Shown in pieces: positions 43,372 through 52,665 of a DNA stretch of 64,000 nucleotides. Positions within the stretch are counted from its first letter, which is position 1. Each line of letters opens with the position of its first letter. This DNA comes from Acinetobacter sp. UBA3106 (GTDB lineage Bacteria > Pseudomonadota > Gammaproteobacteria > Pseudomonadales > Moraxellaceae). The notes under the pieces are model-generated. The model searched no databases. It was given only the letters and a program-made list of their open reading frames with translations, and was not told the DNA's origin. The DNA lies in assembly GCA_002365595.1 (NCBI GenBank), contig DFAM01000018.1:6859-70858 (forward strand). The letters are read 5' to 3'. Position numbers and translations under genes: made by a program.

Positions 43372-44490
43372 ATGCTCAATACAATCATGTTTTTTTTGCC
43401 GAGCTTAGGGGGTGGTGGGGCAGAACGTACCGTGATTCAATTGGCCAATAACTTGGTCCGGCTGGGACGTAAAGTGGATGTGGTGGTCTGTGACATCAGC
43501 GGGGTAAAAGGTAAACTCCTGCCCGAGGTTGATCCGCAGATTCAATTGATTGATTTAAGCTGTGGCCGTGTTGCCAATGCCATTTTCCCACTGAAAAAAC
43601 TGTTACAGGCGGTGGAGTATGATGTGCTGGTGGCGACCCAGACCCATACGAATATTATTGCTGCCCTGGCCAGACGTTTAGCCAAAAGTCAGGTCCGGTT
43701 GATTTTGCGCGAGGTTTCCACGCCTTCAAAAAATTTGAAATTGCAGGGCATGGCAAAGTGGCTGCTGAAAACCCTGGTCAAAATGACCTATCCAGCTGCC
43801 AGTCAGGTGGTCTGTGTGTCCAATGGCGTACTGGATGATTTTCGTGAATATTATGATTATTCCAAGAACAATTTAGTCACCATTTATAACCCGGTGATTG
43901 ACGAGACCTATGCTGAAAAACTGCAAGTGCCCGTTCAGCATCGTTTCTTCCAGCCAGAACATAAAGTCATTCTGGCAGTCGGGCGTTTAACCGAAGCGAA
44001 AAATTTCGGCTTCCTGATTCGTTCTTTTCATGCCTTGTATCAACAGCACCCGGAAACCCGCTTGATTATTCTGGGTGAGGGTGAATTGCGTGCCGAATTT
44101 GAATCCCTTATCCAGCAACTGGGTCTGGCTGGGGTGGTCGATCTGCTCGGCTTTGATCCCAATCCCTATGCCTATTTTAAATATGCCGAGCTGTTTGTGT
44201 TGAGTTCAAACTGGGAAGGCTTGCCCGGGGTACTGATTCAGGCTTTGGCCTCGAAAATTAAAGTGGTGAGTACCAATTGCCCGAGCGGTCCAAAGGAAAT
44301 TTTGGCGGATGCTAAATTTGGCTTACTGGTGGAATGTAATGATCAGGCGGGTATGACTGCGGCAATGCAGCAGGCGATTTTTGGTCAATATGTCACTTAT
44401 GATGAAACTGAATTTACCCAGCATTGCCAGCAATTTTATCAAGCTAATGTATTAAATCGCTATTTAGAGATGATGGAGTCTGTATCATGA
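43372..44490 (+). CDS. Glycosyltransferase family 4, first block
   Basis: A 372-aa GT-B retaining glycosyltransferase. The N-terminal acceptor-side motif FFLPSLGGGGAERTVIQLAN, the hinge VILAVGRLTEAKNFGFLIRS and the nucleotide-sugar binding SSNWEGLPGVLIQALASK (EX7E type) are all present. It will add one sugar to the lipid-linked repeat on the cytoplasmic face; donor and acceptor are unknown. Base composition is like the housekeeping genes, in contrast with the next gene, which overlaps it by four bases. Confidence 0.87.
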   Translation: MLNTIMFFLPSLGGGGAERTVIQLANNLVRLGRKVDVVVCDISGVKGKLLPEVDPQIQLIDLSCGRVANAIFPLKKLLQAVEYDVLVATQTHTNIIAALARRLAKSQVRLILREVSTPSKNLKLQGMAKWLLKTLVKMTYPAASQVVCVSNGVLDDFREYYDYSKNNLVTIYNPVIDETYAEKLQVPVQHRFFQPEHKVILAVGRLTEAKNFGFLIRSFHALYQQHPETRLIILGEGELRAEFESLIQQLGLAGVVDLLGFDPNPYAYFKYAELFVLSSNWEGLPGVLIQALASKIKVVSTNCPSGPKEILADAKFGLLVECNDQAGMTAAMQQAIFGQYVTYDETEFTQHCQQFYQANVLNRYLEMMESVS

Positions 44491-45584
44491 GTAAAGAATT
44501 AATGGTACATGTCATTACTAATTTTGCAGGTGCTGGCGGTGTGGAAATGATGCTGGCACGCTTAATTAAGCAAACACAGCATGATTATGATCATGTCATT
44601 ATATCCTTAATGAAAACCTCTGAAATATATAAGGATACTTTGGCACTCTGTTCATCATATTACGAGCTTGACTGGAACTGGCTGAATAGCGTTATTGTGA
44701 TCTGGAGATTGAAAAAACTGCTGAAAAAACTAAAGCCTAAAACAGTTCAATGCTGGATGTATGGTGCTAATTTTATGACTTCCTTTAGCCAGCTAAATGA
44801 AAAAAAACGGCCTGATATTTTTTGGGGCATTCATCACTCTTTAAATGCCTTGAGTGAGGAATCTATTGCTACTCGAATAGGATTAGTTTTTAATAAACTT
44901 TTATCTAGGCAACCGACAGGAATTATTTATTGCGCTAATTCTTCATTAATTCAGCATCAAAAAATCGGCCTTCATAATCCTAATGTATATTTTATTCCTA
45001 ATGGTGTGCCTCTTAAAAATTTTAATCTCAATGTAGACCTTCATGAGCCGGTTGTTATTGGATTTGCAGGGCGTTACCATCCAGCTAAGGGATATCCTTA
45101 TTTATTTGAAGTTATTTCTAAGCTGAAAGGCTATCCCGTAATTTTTAAAATTGCAGGAAGTGGGGTTAATATCAAAAATCCAGAAATCAAAGCATATTTT
45201 GATAAGTACCTATTAGATACGAATAAAGTAAAACTACTGGATCAAATTTCAGATATGCCAGCTTTTTATCAATCTATTGACCTTTTTCTAATGACTTCTA
45301 TTACTGAGGGTTTCCCTAATGTGTTGGTTGAAGCCTTAGCTTCGGGTTTGCCTTGTATAAGTACAGATGTAGGCGATGCTAAATATATTATTCAGGATGT
45401 AGGTAATATAGTTCGCCCACGTGATCCAGATGCGCTTGTAAATTCTATTTTACAATATCTAACATTGGATACTGAAGAAAAAAAAAGGTTGAAACAAGCT
45501 GCCCGTTGCCGGGCTGAAAAAGAATTTGGAATAGTAAAGGTTAGCCAACAGTATATAAAAGTTTGGCAATCAGTAAAAAAATGA
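44487..45584 (+). CDS. Glycosyltransferase family 4, AT-rich
   Basis: A 365-aa GT4 enzyme: NFAGAGGVEMMLARLIKQ at the N terminus, VVIGFAGRYHPAKGYPYLFE as the hinge, and MTSITEGFPNVLVEALASGL as the donor-binding motif. The gene starts inside the stop of the previous one (ATGA) but its base composition drops sharply, which suggests a different source. It is the last gene of the first block; 150 bases later the sequence runs into an IS982-type remnant. Confidence 0.87.
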   Translation: MSKELMVHVITNFAGAGGVEMMLARLIKQTQHDYDHVIISLMKTSEIYKDTLALCSSYYELDWNWLNSVIVIWRLKKLLKKLKPKTVQCWMYGANFMTSFSQLNEKKRPDIFWGIHHSLNALSEESIATRIGLVFNKLLSRQPTGIIYCANSSLIQHQKIGLHNPNVYFIPNGVPLKNFNLNVDLHEPVVIGFAGRYHPAKGYPYLFEVISKLKGYPVIFKIAGSGVNIKNPEIKAYFDKYLLDTNKVKLLDQISDMPAFYQSIDLFLMTSITEGFPNVLVEALASGLPCISTDVGDAKYIIQDVGNIVRPRDPDALVNSILQYLTLDTEEKKRLKQAARCRAEKEFGIVKVSQQYIKVWQSVKK

Positions 45585-45734
45585 ATTTTTAATGTTATCT
45601 GAGGTAATTACTAGTGTTTGATTATTAGAAAAATGTTCAAGGAATGTCTATATATTTACTAAAATTTTAAAATAATGTAATCAAAAGTAAAAGTATAATA
45701 TTTTTAATTTTATAACAAATAATTGATTTTAATA

Positions 45735-46293
45735 AACCCGAATCCTGTTTAAGCCATTGATCCCATAATTTGAATTTTTGGCTTATTTTGATGGGTAAGT
45801 TGATATGCGCATAACGATGCATAGATTCCACTGAGAAATCCAGAAATACTACGTGATTTGCTTGTAACCAGATTATATTGACCTTTCAATAAGCTGAATA
45901 AGGTTTCTATTTTATTGCGCTGTTTCAAGTGATATCCATCAGATTCAGAAAGCTGTTGGTAACAGGGTAAGCTTTTAAATAAATGTCTTTTATCCTGTTT
46001 CAACCATGAGAAGAATGCTTTGAAATTAGTGAAATAAGAACATTTATACCAAACAGCGATAAAGATGATTTCTGAAATAGTTAATTGTGCAGCTCGGATT
46101 CTTGAGTAGCGACAGCTTTGCTTGAGGAATTTCCAATAAGTTGCTTCAAATTTAATAAAGAAATCATCAATTACACAGAATAATTGGGTACTATTAAACA
46201 TCAGGACTAGAGTTGTGAGTTTTGTGTGGTAACTTAACTGATGGCTCTAGTCCGCTTATTTTTCAAGTCAATTTCTTATCCGAGATTCGGGTT
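45735..46293 (-). mobile_element. Internally deleted IS982-family element
   Basis: Bounded by 10-base inverted repeats AACCCGAATC (45735-45744) and GATTCGGGTT (46284-46293). The flanking AATA on each side (45731-45734 and 46294-46297) could be a target duplication. At about 559 bp it is little more than half the length of a complete IS982-type element, and the transposase lacks its middle. It lies between the first glycan block and the second gna copy. Confidence 0.75.
45749..46201 (-). pseudogene. IS982 transposase remnant, central DDE part missing
   Basis: A 150-aa frame made of an IS982-type N terminus (TQLFCVIDDFFIKFEATYW, LTISEIIFIAVWY, YFTNFKAFFSWL) joined after about residue 85 to an IS982-type C terminus (KQRNKIETLFSLLKGQYNLV, SISGFLSGIYASLCAYQL). 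Full transposases of this family are around 290 aa, and the catalytic acidic residues fall in the missing part. It cannot move by itself but could be mobilised in trans, since both ends are present. Confidence 0.8.
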
Positions 46294-46494
46294 AATAAAA
46301 ATTAAAATAAATAGAATTGTAAGCAAATAGTAAAATAATGTAACTAAGATGAATTTTTAGCTTTATATATATTCTTGATAAAGTTTAATGATAATTAATA
46401 TATATATTCTAGTGAATATTGCAGGAATTCTGATATATTATGCGCTGATTTTATAATCTCTTAATTACATAATATATTACATAGGCTTAAGTGG
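46294..46494. promoter_or_regulatory. AT-rich leader of the second gna copy
   Basis: 200 very AT-rich bases between the IS remnant and the second gna. Only the last 14 bases resemble the leader of copy 1. With the IS remnant upstream, a promoter here is plausible but I cannot point to a clear one. Confidence 0.3.
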
Positions 46495-47772
46495 ATGTTA
46501 CAGCTTTCTAAACTGAAAATAGGAATTATTGGACTAGGTTATGTGGGTTTACCTTTAGCTGTAGAGTTTGGAAAACAGGTTTCTGTTGTTGGTTTTGATA
46601 TTCATCAAAAGCGTATTGATGAATTAAAAAGCGGTCAAGACCATACCTTAGAGGTCTCGCCTGAAGAATTAAAACAATCTGCTCATTTAACCTATACTGC
46701 AAATCTAGAAGATCTAAAAGACTGCAACTTCTTTATTGTGACGGTACCAACCCCGATTGATGAATATAAGCAGCCAGACCTGACACCATTGGTCAAAGCC
46801 TCGCAAAGTATTGGTAAAGTGCTAAAAGACGGCGACATTGTTGTTTATGAGTCAACGGTTTATCCGGGAGCCACTGAAGAGACCTGTATTCCGGTTCTGG
46901 AACAGGTATCAGGCCTGAAGTTCAATCAGGACTTCTTTGCTGGTTATAGTCCGGAACGAATTAACCCGGGTGACAAATTGCACCGCGTAACCAATATCTT
47001 AAAAATTACCTCAGGTTCTACCCCTGAAGTCGCTGATTTTGTCGATCAGGTCTATAACCTGATTATTGAAGCCGGAACGCATAAAGCCACCAGCATTAAA
47101 GTGGCTGAAGCGGCAAAGGTGATTGAAAATACCCAGCGGGATGTCAATATTGCGCTGATTAACGAGCTGGCCTTGATCTTCAATAAAATGGGGATTGATA
47201 CCGAAGCGGTGCTTGAGGCTGCGGGAACGAAATGGAACTTCCTGCCGTTCCGTCCAGGTCTGGTCGGCGGACACTGTATCGGGGTGGATCCGTATTATCT
47301 CACCCATAAAGCGCAAGCGATTGGTTATCACCCTGAAATTATTTTGGCCGGGCGCCGTCTGAATGATGGCATGGGCGCTTATGTAGTGACTCAGCTGGTA
47401 AAAGGCATGCTGAAAAAGCGCATTCAGGTGGAAGATGCAAAGGTGCTGATTCTGGGTTTAAGTTTTAAAGAAAACTGCCCCGATATCCGTAACACCCGCA
47501 TTATTGATATCGTCAATGAATTGAAAGAATATCACGTGAATGTGGATGTTTATGATCCATGGGTAGATTGTGCCGAAGCCGAGCATGAATATGGGATTCA
47601 GCCTGTTTCGACATTAACAGACCACAGCTATGACGCCATTATTCTGGCGGTGGCACATCATCAGTTTAAAGAGATGGGCGTAGAGAAAATTCGTGCCTTG
47701 GGCAAAGCAGAACATGTTTTATATGATTTGAAATATGTACTTGCACAGTCTGAATCTGATCTTCGTTTATAA
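46495..47772 (+). CDS. gna: UDP-N-acetylhexosamine 6-dehydrogenase, copy 2
   Basis: Also 425 aa and collinear with the copy at 38626, with the same NAD loop, hinge and catalytic C261 (GLVGGHCIGVDPYY). Differences are scattered substitutions such as KQVSVVGFD for KKVSVIGFD and DHSYDAIIL for NGKYDAVIL. Nothing suggests loss of function. Having both copies intact means the uronic acid donor is encoded twice in one locus. It is followed 20 bases later by the second epimerase. Confidence 0.93.
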   Translation: MLQLSKLKIGIIGLGYVGLPLAVEFGKQVSVVGFDIHQKRIDELKSGQDHTLEVSPEELKQSAHLTYTANLEDLKDCNFFIVTVPTPIDEYKQPDLTPLVKASQSIGKVLKDGDIVVYESTVYPGATEETCIPVLEQVSGLKFNQDFFAGYSPERINPGDKLHRVTNILKITSGSTPEVADFVDQVYNLIIEAGTHKATSIKVAEAAKVIENTQRDVNIALINELALIFNKMGIDTEAVLEAAGTKWNFLPFRPGLVGGHCIGVDPYYLTHKAQAIGYHPEIILAGRRLNDGMGAYVVTQLVKGMLKKRIQVEDAKVLILGLSFKENCPDIRNTRIIDIVNELKEYHVNVDVYDPWVDCAEAEHEYGIQPVSTLTDHSYDAIILAVAHHQFKEMGVEKIRALGKAEHVLYDLKYVLAQSESDLRL

Positions 47773-47792
47773 TTGATAAGGATATTATAAAG

Positions 47793-48818
47793 ATGAGCCA
47801 ATATCAGACAGTATGCGAGCAATTAAAGCAGAGCCCTAAAATCTGGCTAGTGACGGGGGGTGCCGGTTTTATTGGCTCCAATTTGTTAGAAACACTGTTA
47901 AAACTTGATCAAACTGTTGTTGGTCTGGATAACTTCGCTACCGGTCATCAACATAATCTGGATGCGGTGCAACAGGCGGTATCCCCTGAGCAATGGGCGA
48001 AATTCAGCTTTATTGAAGGTGATATTCGTAAATTCGAAGACTGCCAAAAGGCCTGTGCCGGTGTGGATTATGTCTTGCATCAGGCAGCATTGGGTTCCGT
48101 GCCACGTTCAATTGCCGACCCGATCACCACCAATGAAACTAATATCAGTGGTTTTTTAAATATGCTGACGGCTGCACGTGATGCACAAGTTTCAAGCTTT
48201 ACCTATGCCGCAAGTAGCTCAACCTATGGTGATCATCCTGCATTGCCAAAAGTGGAAGAAAACATCGGTAACCCGTTGTCGCCGTATGCAGTGACTAAAT
48301 ACGTGAATGAACTGTATGCCGATGTCTTTGCACGTAGTTACGGTTTTAAAGCGATTGGTTTACGCTACTTTAATGTCTTTGGCCAGCGTCAGGATCCGAA
48401 CGGGGCTTATGCGGCGGTGATTCCGAAATGGACCGCAGCCATGATTGCTGGTGATGATGTTTTTATTAATGGCGATGGCGAAACCAGCCGGGATTTCTGC
48501 TTTATCGATAACACGGTTCAAGCCAACATTCTGGCAGCAACCACGGCCGATGATGCTGCAAAAAACCAGGTTTATAATGTGGCGGTGGGTGACCGTACCA
48601 CCTTGAATGATTTATATCGTGCGATTCAGGCTGCATTGGCTGAAAATGGCGTGAACTATACGAAAGATGCCGTATACCGTGACTTCCGTGCCGGAGATGT
48701 ACGTCACTCCCAAGCCAGCATTGCCAAAATTGAGAAAGCCCTGGATTATGCACCTGAGTTTCGAATTGATGCCGGTATTCAGCTGGCCATGCAGTGGTAT
48801 GTTCAAAACCTGAAATGA
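47793..48818 (+). CDS. wbpP: UDP-N-acetylglucosamine 4-epimerase, WbpP type, copy 2
   Basis: 341 aa, collinear with the epimerase at 39918, with VTGGAGFIGSNLLETLL, the AASSSTYGDH motif and Y165/K169 in SPYAVTKYVNELYA. The last third is almost identical in DNA to copy 1, while the first third shows many silent and several amino-acid changes. This points to recombination or gene conversion between the copies. The second flippase gene starts four bases after the stop. Confidence 0.92.
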   Translation: MSQYQTVCEQLKQSPKIWLVTGGAGFIGSNLLETLLKLDQTVVGLDNFATGHQHNLDAVQQAVSPEQWAKFSFIEGDIRKFEDCQKACAGVDYVLHQAALGSVPRSIADPITTNETNISGFLNMLTAARDAQVSSFTYAASSSTYGDHPALPKVEENIGNPLSPYAVTKYVNELYADVFARSYGFKAIGLRYFNVFGQRQDPNGAYAAVIPKWTAAMIAGDDVFINGDGETSRDFCFIDNTVQANILAATTADDAAKNQVYNVAVGDRTTLNDLYRAIQAALAENGVNYTKDAVYRDFRAGDVRHSQASIAKIEKALDYAPEFRIDAGIQLAMQWYVQNLK

Positions 48819-48822
48819 TTTT

Positions 48823-50046
48823 ATGTTTACTCTAATTAATAAAGCCAAGTGGCTGTTAAGTGGGAATATACTATTTGCATTTTCTCAATGGCTCACTTTA
48901 ATTTTGTTTGCAAAATTAACCTCTAGTCAGGCTCTGGGGCAATATGCTTTTGCTCTATCAATAACAGCCCCAATTTTTATGCTGACTAATTTACAGTTAC
49001 GACCATTGTTAATTACTGATTATCACGGGGGAAAAAAGTACGATTTTGAGGATTTTTTTTCATTACGTTTTTATAGTAATTTTGTTGCATTTTTAATAGT
49101 ATTTATTTGGGGCTCTGTAAGTAATCCAGAAGCATTAATTATTATAATGGTTGTGGCTTCAATAAAATTTTTAGAAAGTATATCTGATATATTGTATGCA
49201 TATTACAATGCAGATAATAAGACGAAATTAATAACAAAATCATTAACTATAAAAGCAATAGCTTCATTAACTTTTGTAACTTTAGCCTTGTTAATGAGTA
49301 AATCTGTAGGAATTGGAGTTTTTTCGATTTTTCTTACTTATCTTTTAGTTCTGTTTACTATAGATTTAAGAATATTAAAACCATCATTAGATTGGTTTAA
49401 ATTTAATTATGAAAAAATTAAAGAATTAGCATTATATGCTTTACCTTTAGGTATTGCTGTAATGTTAGTATCATTGCAAACGAATATGCCAAGATATTTT
49501 ATTGAAAAATATCAGTCTATAGAAGATGTGGGGATCTTCACCGTATTCTATTATTTTATTGTAATTGGTGGTATTTTTATTAATTCTGTATGCCAATATT
49601 TAAGCCCTTATTATTCATCCTTTTGGCATCAAGGTGATGTGAAGAATTTTTGGCTATATGTAAAATACTCTTGGCTTATTTCTTTTATATTTTCTTTTTT
49701 AAGTTTTATTTTTGTTTGCTTTTTTGGTGAATATATTATTTCACTAATTTATGGTGAAAATTTTATTAAACATTTATATGTTTTGAAATTATTAATGTTT
49801 TCCAGTTTATTTGTTTATTTGTCAGTTGTAAATGGTTATATTTTAACAAGCTTAAATGTATTGAAAGTACAAGTTCCGATGTTTTTATTTCTGATTTTAA
49901 TTAGTATTATGTTTTCTTATTGCCTTATACCAAATTATGGTTTACGTGGTGCGGCATGGGTGTGTTGTATTTCAGCTTTAGCTCAATTTTCTATTAGTTT
50001 ATTAGTATTAATTTATAAGATTCGAGGTTCTCATGTCAAAGCCTAA
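48823..50046 (+). CDS. wzx: Wzx-type oligosaccharide flippase, second block
   Basis: A 407-aa membrane protein with about 12 helices. It starts KAKWLLSGNILFAFSQWLTL followed by FAKLTSSQALGQYAFALSI, the typical Wzx N terminus, and has a C-terminal LTSLNVLKVQVPMFLFLILI / LIPNYGLRGAAWVC region as in many O-unit flippases. It is extremely AT-rich, unlike the wbpP gene just before it. It differs clearly from the flippase at 40940. With the adjacent polymerase it probably defines the functional Wzx/Wzy pair. Confidence 0.85.
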   Translation: MFTLINKAKWLLSGNILFAFSQWLTLILFAKLTSSQALGQYAFALSITAPIFMLTNLQLRPLLITDYHGGKKYDFEDFFSLRFYSNFVAFLIVFIWGSVSNPEALIIIMVVASIKFLESISDILYAYYNADNKTKLITKSLTIKAIASLTFVTLALLMSKSVGIGVFSIFLTYLLVLFTIDLRILKPSLDWFKFNYEKIKELALYALPLGIAVMLVSLQTNMPRYFIEKYQSIEDVGIFTVFYYFIVIGGIFINSVCQYLSPYYSSFWHQGDVKNFWLYVKYSWLISFIFSFLSFIFVCFFGEYIISLIYGENFIKHLYVLKLLMFSSLFVYLSVVNGYILTSLNVLKVQVPMFLFLILISIMFSYCLIPNYGLRGAAWVCCISALAQFSISLLVLIYKIRGSHVKA

Positions 50047-51139
50047 AAAAATCATACATGTTTTGGGGGCTATGAATATTGGAGGTATTGAATCATGGCT
50101 AATGAATATTTTACGCACTTCTGATAGAAATTTATATGAGCATGATTTTTTAGTACATAAAGCAGAAAAAGCATATTTTGATGAAGAGATTAAATCATTA
50201 GGGAGTCACAAGTATGTTTGTGATTTATCAAAAAATTTATTTATTTATTTATTTTATTTATTTTTCTTTCTAAAAAAAATAAAACCTGATGTTGTCCATA
50301 GTCATGTACATGATTTTAGTGGTCTGGTTTTAATGATTGCATGGCTCGTAGGTGTAAAAACTCGTATTTCTCATAGTCATAGTGATACACGTTTAAATGA
50401 AGCAAAAGCTGGATTTAGTAGAAAGCTGTATTTAAAAATGATGAAAAAATTAATAAGTATATTTTCAACATCTTGTCTAGCAGTAAGTGATGAGGCTGCA
50501 TGTGCTTTATATGGAGAAAATTGGAAAAATAAGCCTAAATGTAAAGTAATTTATTGTGGTATAAATTATGAAAAATTCAAAAATGTAGATAGAACTATTG
50601 ATTACCGAAGAGACTTAGAAATTCCTTTAAATGCAAAGATTATAGGTCATGTAGGAAGATTGGAAAAACCCAAAAACCATGCATTTCTATTAAAAATTTT
50701 ATATGAGCTTAGAAAGTCACATCCAGAATATTATTTAGTTATGGTAGGGGATGGTACATTAAGACAAGATTTAGAAGCCCAAGTGGATATTTTAGGTATT
50801 AGTCCATATGTAAGATTTTTAGGGAATCGCTCTGATATTCCAGAAATTATGGTTAATTTATTTGATATTTTTGTTTTTCCATCGCTTTGGGAAGGTTTAC
50901 CTTTGACTTTAGTAGAGGCCCAATTTGCTAATTTGAAATGTTTGGTATCTAATCAAGTGACAAATGAATGTAATTTAGGTTCTATAGAATATTTATCTCT
51001 TGAAAATATAAGCACTTGGATTAATAAACTCGAAAGTTGTGAAAAAAACCTAATTAACTATGTAAATTATGAAAATAGTAAATTTAATTTAAAAATTTCA
51101 CAACAACTTATAATAAAAGAATACGAGGTGAATTTTTGA
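50033..51139 (+). CDS. Glycosyltransferase family 4 (EpsF-like)
   Basis: A 368-aa GT-B enzyme. The N terminus IIHVLGAMNIGGIESWLMNI and ISHSHSDTR near residue 122 resemble EpsF-type transferases. KIIGHVGRLEKPKNHAFLLK is the hinge and FPSLWEGLPLTLVEAQF the donor site. It overlaps the end of the flippase gene by 14 bases and the start of the polymerase gene by four. The donor sugar cannot be assigned. Confidence 0.87.
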   Translation: MSKPKKIIHVLGAMNIGGIESWLMNILRTSDRNLYEHDFLVHKAEKAYFDEEIKSLGSHKYVCDLSKNLFIYLFYLFFFLKKIKPDVVHSHVHDFSGLVLMIAWLVGVKTRISHSHSDTRLNEAKAGFSRKLYLKMMKKLISIFSTSCLAVSDEAACALYGENWKNKPKCKVIYCGINYEKFKNVDRTIDYRRDLEIPLNAKIIGHVGRLEKPKNHAFLLKILYELRKSHPEYYLVMVGDGTLRQDLEAQVDILGISPYVRFLGNRSDIPEIMVNLFDIFVFPSLWEGLPLTLVEAQFANLKCLVSNQVTNECNLGSIEYLSLENISTWINKLESCEKNLINYVNYENSKFNLKISQQLIIKEYEVNF

Positions 51140-52368
51140 TTGCCTATAATTTATTTATTTTTATTTTATGTGCTATTCCAGTTTTTTTATCTATAATATC
51201 TTTGATTAAAGTTGGAATTAAGCCTTTTAGCTTATTTAATATTGTTTTTTTTATAATATTTGTTGTCCCTATATTACTTGATATGTCTAATGGAATACCT
51301 CAGTATTCATTATTTCCTATTTTTTATGAGGTGTCATCTAATTCTGGAACTAATATTCTTTATAGTTTTTTTTTGATATTTGGTAGTTGGTATTTTTGGA
51401 TTTTTCGTGGGAAAGAAACAATAGATTTAGGGCGAACTGCTTTAGGTAAAAATTTTGACATTTTTTTAATAATAATAACAATTCTTCCAAATTTATATTT
51501 TTTATTATTTTTTGAAAATAAACAAAAATATTATGATTATGGGGGTGCTGCTGTTAGGAATTTTAATGAATTAGAAGCTTTTCAGCACTCAATAATGTCG
51601 AGCTTAACGATCTTAAGTGTAATAATTTGTGGATATTTAATTTCTAAATATTTTAAAAAATCAATTGTTATGATTGTTTTTTTATTAGCAATAACATTTT
51701 TAGATTTTTGGCTAAATGGGAAAAGAGCTATTGTAATATTCTTTATTGCTTCTTATTCTTTATTTATATTTCTTAAATATAAAAATTTGAAGTCTATTTT
51801 ATCTATCTTATGTTTATGTTTTTGTTTTGGAATATATACGAACTGGTATCAGAGTAACGTAAGGGAATTTGATGCTACGGTATCGTTTAATGAAAAGTAT
51901 GAAAATTTAAGAGTTGATTATTTTCGTGATCAAAGAGTTAAGATGGCTATATATGCTGAGATTTACCCAGAGCGTGTTAAAATTTTAGCATATAGGGGGC
52001 AAAGTTTTTTAATGCTAATGACTTTTTATATTCCACGAGATATATGGCCAGAAAAACCACTCACTTATGCTCAATATTTTACTTCTGCTATGTATAATAT
52101 GGAACCAACAGCATTTGGTTGGGGTATGACAACAACTTTTTTTGATGAATCAATAGCAAACTTAAGTTGGTTTGGTTTAATTTTTCCATTTATTTTTTTT
52201 AGTTTATTTATAAATGAAGCAAAAAAAACTGGAAGTAAATTTTTTATTATATATTCGACAATATTGATATTAATAATGATGACTGTTCAGGTTTTGGCAT
52301 TTATTATTTTGTTTTTATTGTGGTTTTTTTGGTTTATAAAGTTGAAATTTTTGAAGAAATCTATGTAG
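51136..52368 (+). CDS. wzy: Wzy-type capsule repeat-unit polymerase
   Basis: A 410-aa integral membrane protein with about ten or eleven helices and a large external loop around residues 240-340 (with NVREFDATVSFNEKY, then YIPRDIWPEKPLTYAQYF). This is the pattern of O-antigen polymerases, and the GRTALGKNFD and WPEKPLTYA segments recall OAG-ligase/WzyE-like polymerases. The start is TTG at 51136, chosen because GAGGTG lies five bases upstream and the gene overlaps the stop of the preceding transferase. It is the only polymerase candidate in the window, so it should determine how the repeat units are linked. Confidence 0.78.
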   Translation: MIAYNLFIFILCAIPVFLSIISLIKVGIKPFSLFNIVFFIIFVVPILLDMSNGIPQYSLFPIFYEVSSNSGTNILYSFFLIFGSWYFWIFRGKETIDLGRTALGKNFDIFLIIITILPNLYFLLFFENKQKYYDYGGAAVRNFNELEAFQHSIMSSLTILSVIICGYLISKYFKKSIVMIVFLLAITFLDFWLNGKRAIVIFFIASYSLFIFLKYKNLKSILSILCLCFCFGIYTNWYQSNVREFDATVSFNEKYENLRVDYFRDQRVKMAIYAEIYPERVKILAYRGQSFLMLMTFYIPRDIWPEKPLTYAQYFTSAMYNMEPTAFGWGMTTTFFDESIANLSWFGLIFPFIFFSLFINEAKKTGSKFFIIYSTILILIMMTVQVLAFIILFLLWFFWFIKLKFLKKSM

Positions 52369-52665
52369 TAAGGTCTGATTTTTTAATTCTTGTTAGAATG
52401 GTTTTTAGAAATATTGTTTCAATTCTTTATTTAGAATTTTTATTGTTTATTGAAATATTGGTAAGAAGTTTTTTGATGTTTTTGTTTTTTTCAGGTATAT
52501 GTTAATATTAAATCATGATTTTAGGTTGTGTTTATTTTTGAAAAATCTTAATTTTATGAGTATTTGACGGAATTTAGGTTGTTCATAATATAGTGCGATT
52601 AAATTTTAGGAGTTAAATTGATTTGGATGTTTTGGTTTGCATCCTAATATTAAGGTTGAATATTT
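52369..52665. other. AT-rich gap after the polymerase gene
   Basis: Nearly 300 bases of very AT-rich DNA between the polymerase and the next glycosyltransferase, an unusual break in an otherwise overlapping gene string. A 61-codon frame overlapping the polymerase end (52320-52505) is hydrophobic but looks like chance. The gap may mark a joint between gene sets. Confidence 0.4.

Larger units (their letters stand above)
46481..48818 (+). repeat. gna-wbpP direct repeat, copy 2
   Basis: Second copy of the 2.3-kb module at 38614-40943, same orientation, about 7.9 kb away. Confidence 0.85.

Noticed and set aside
52320..52505. Small hydrophobic frame at the end of the polymerase gene
   Set aside because: Mostly inside wzy in another frame, very AT-rich, no start signal; probably chance.
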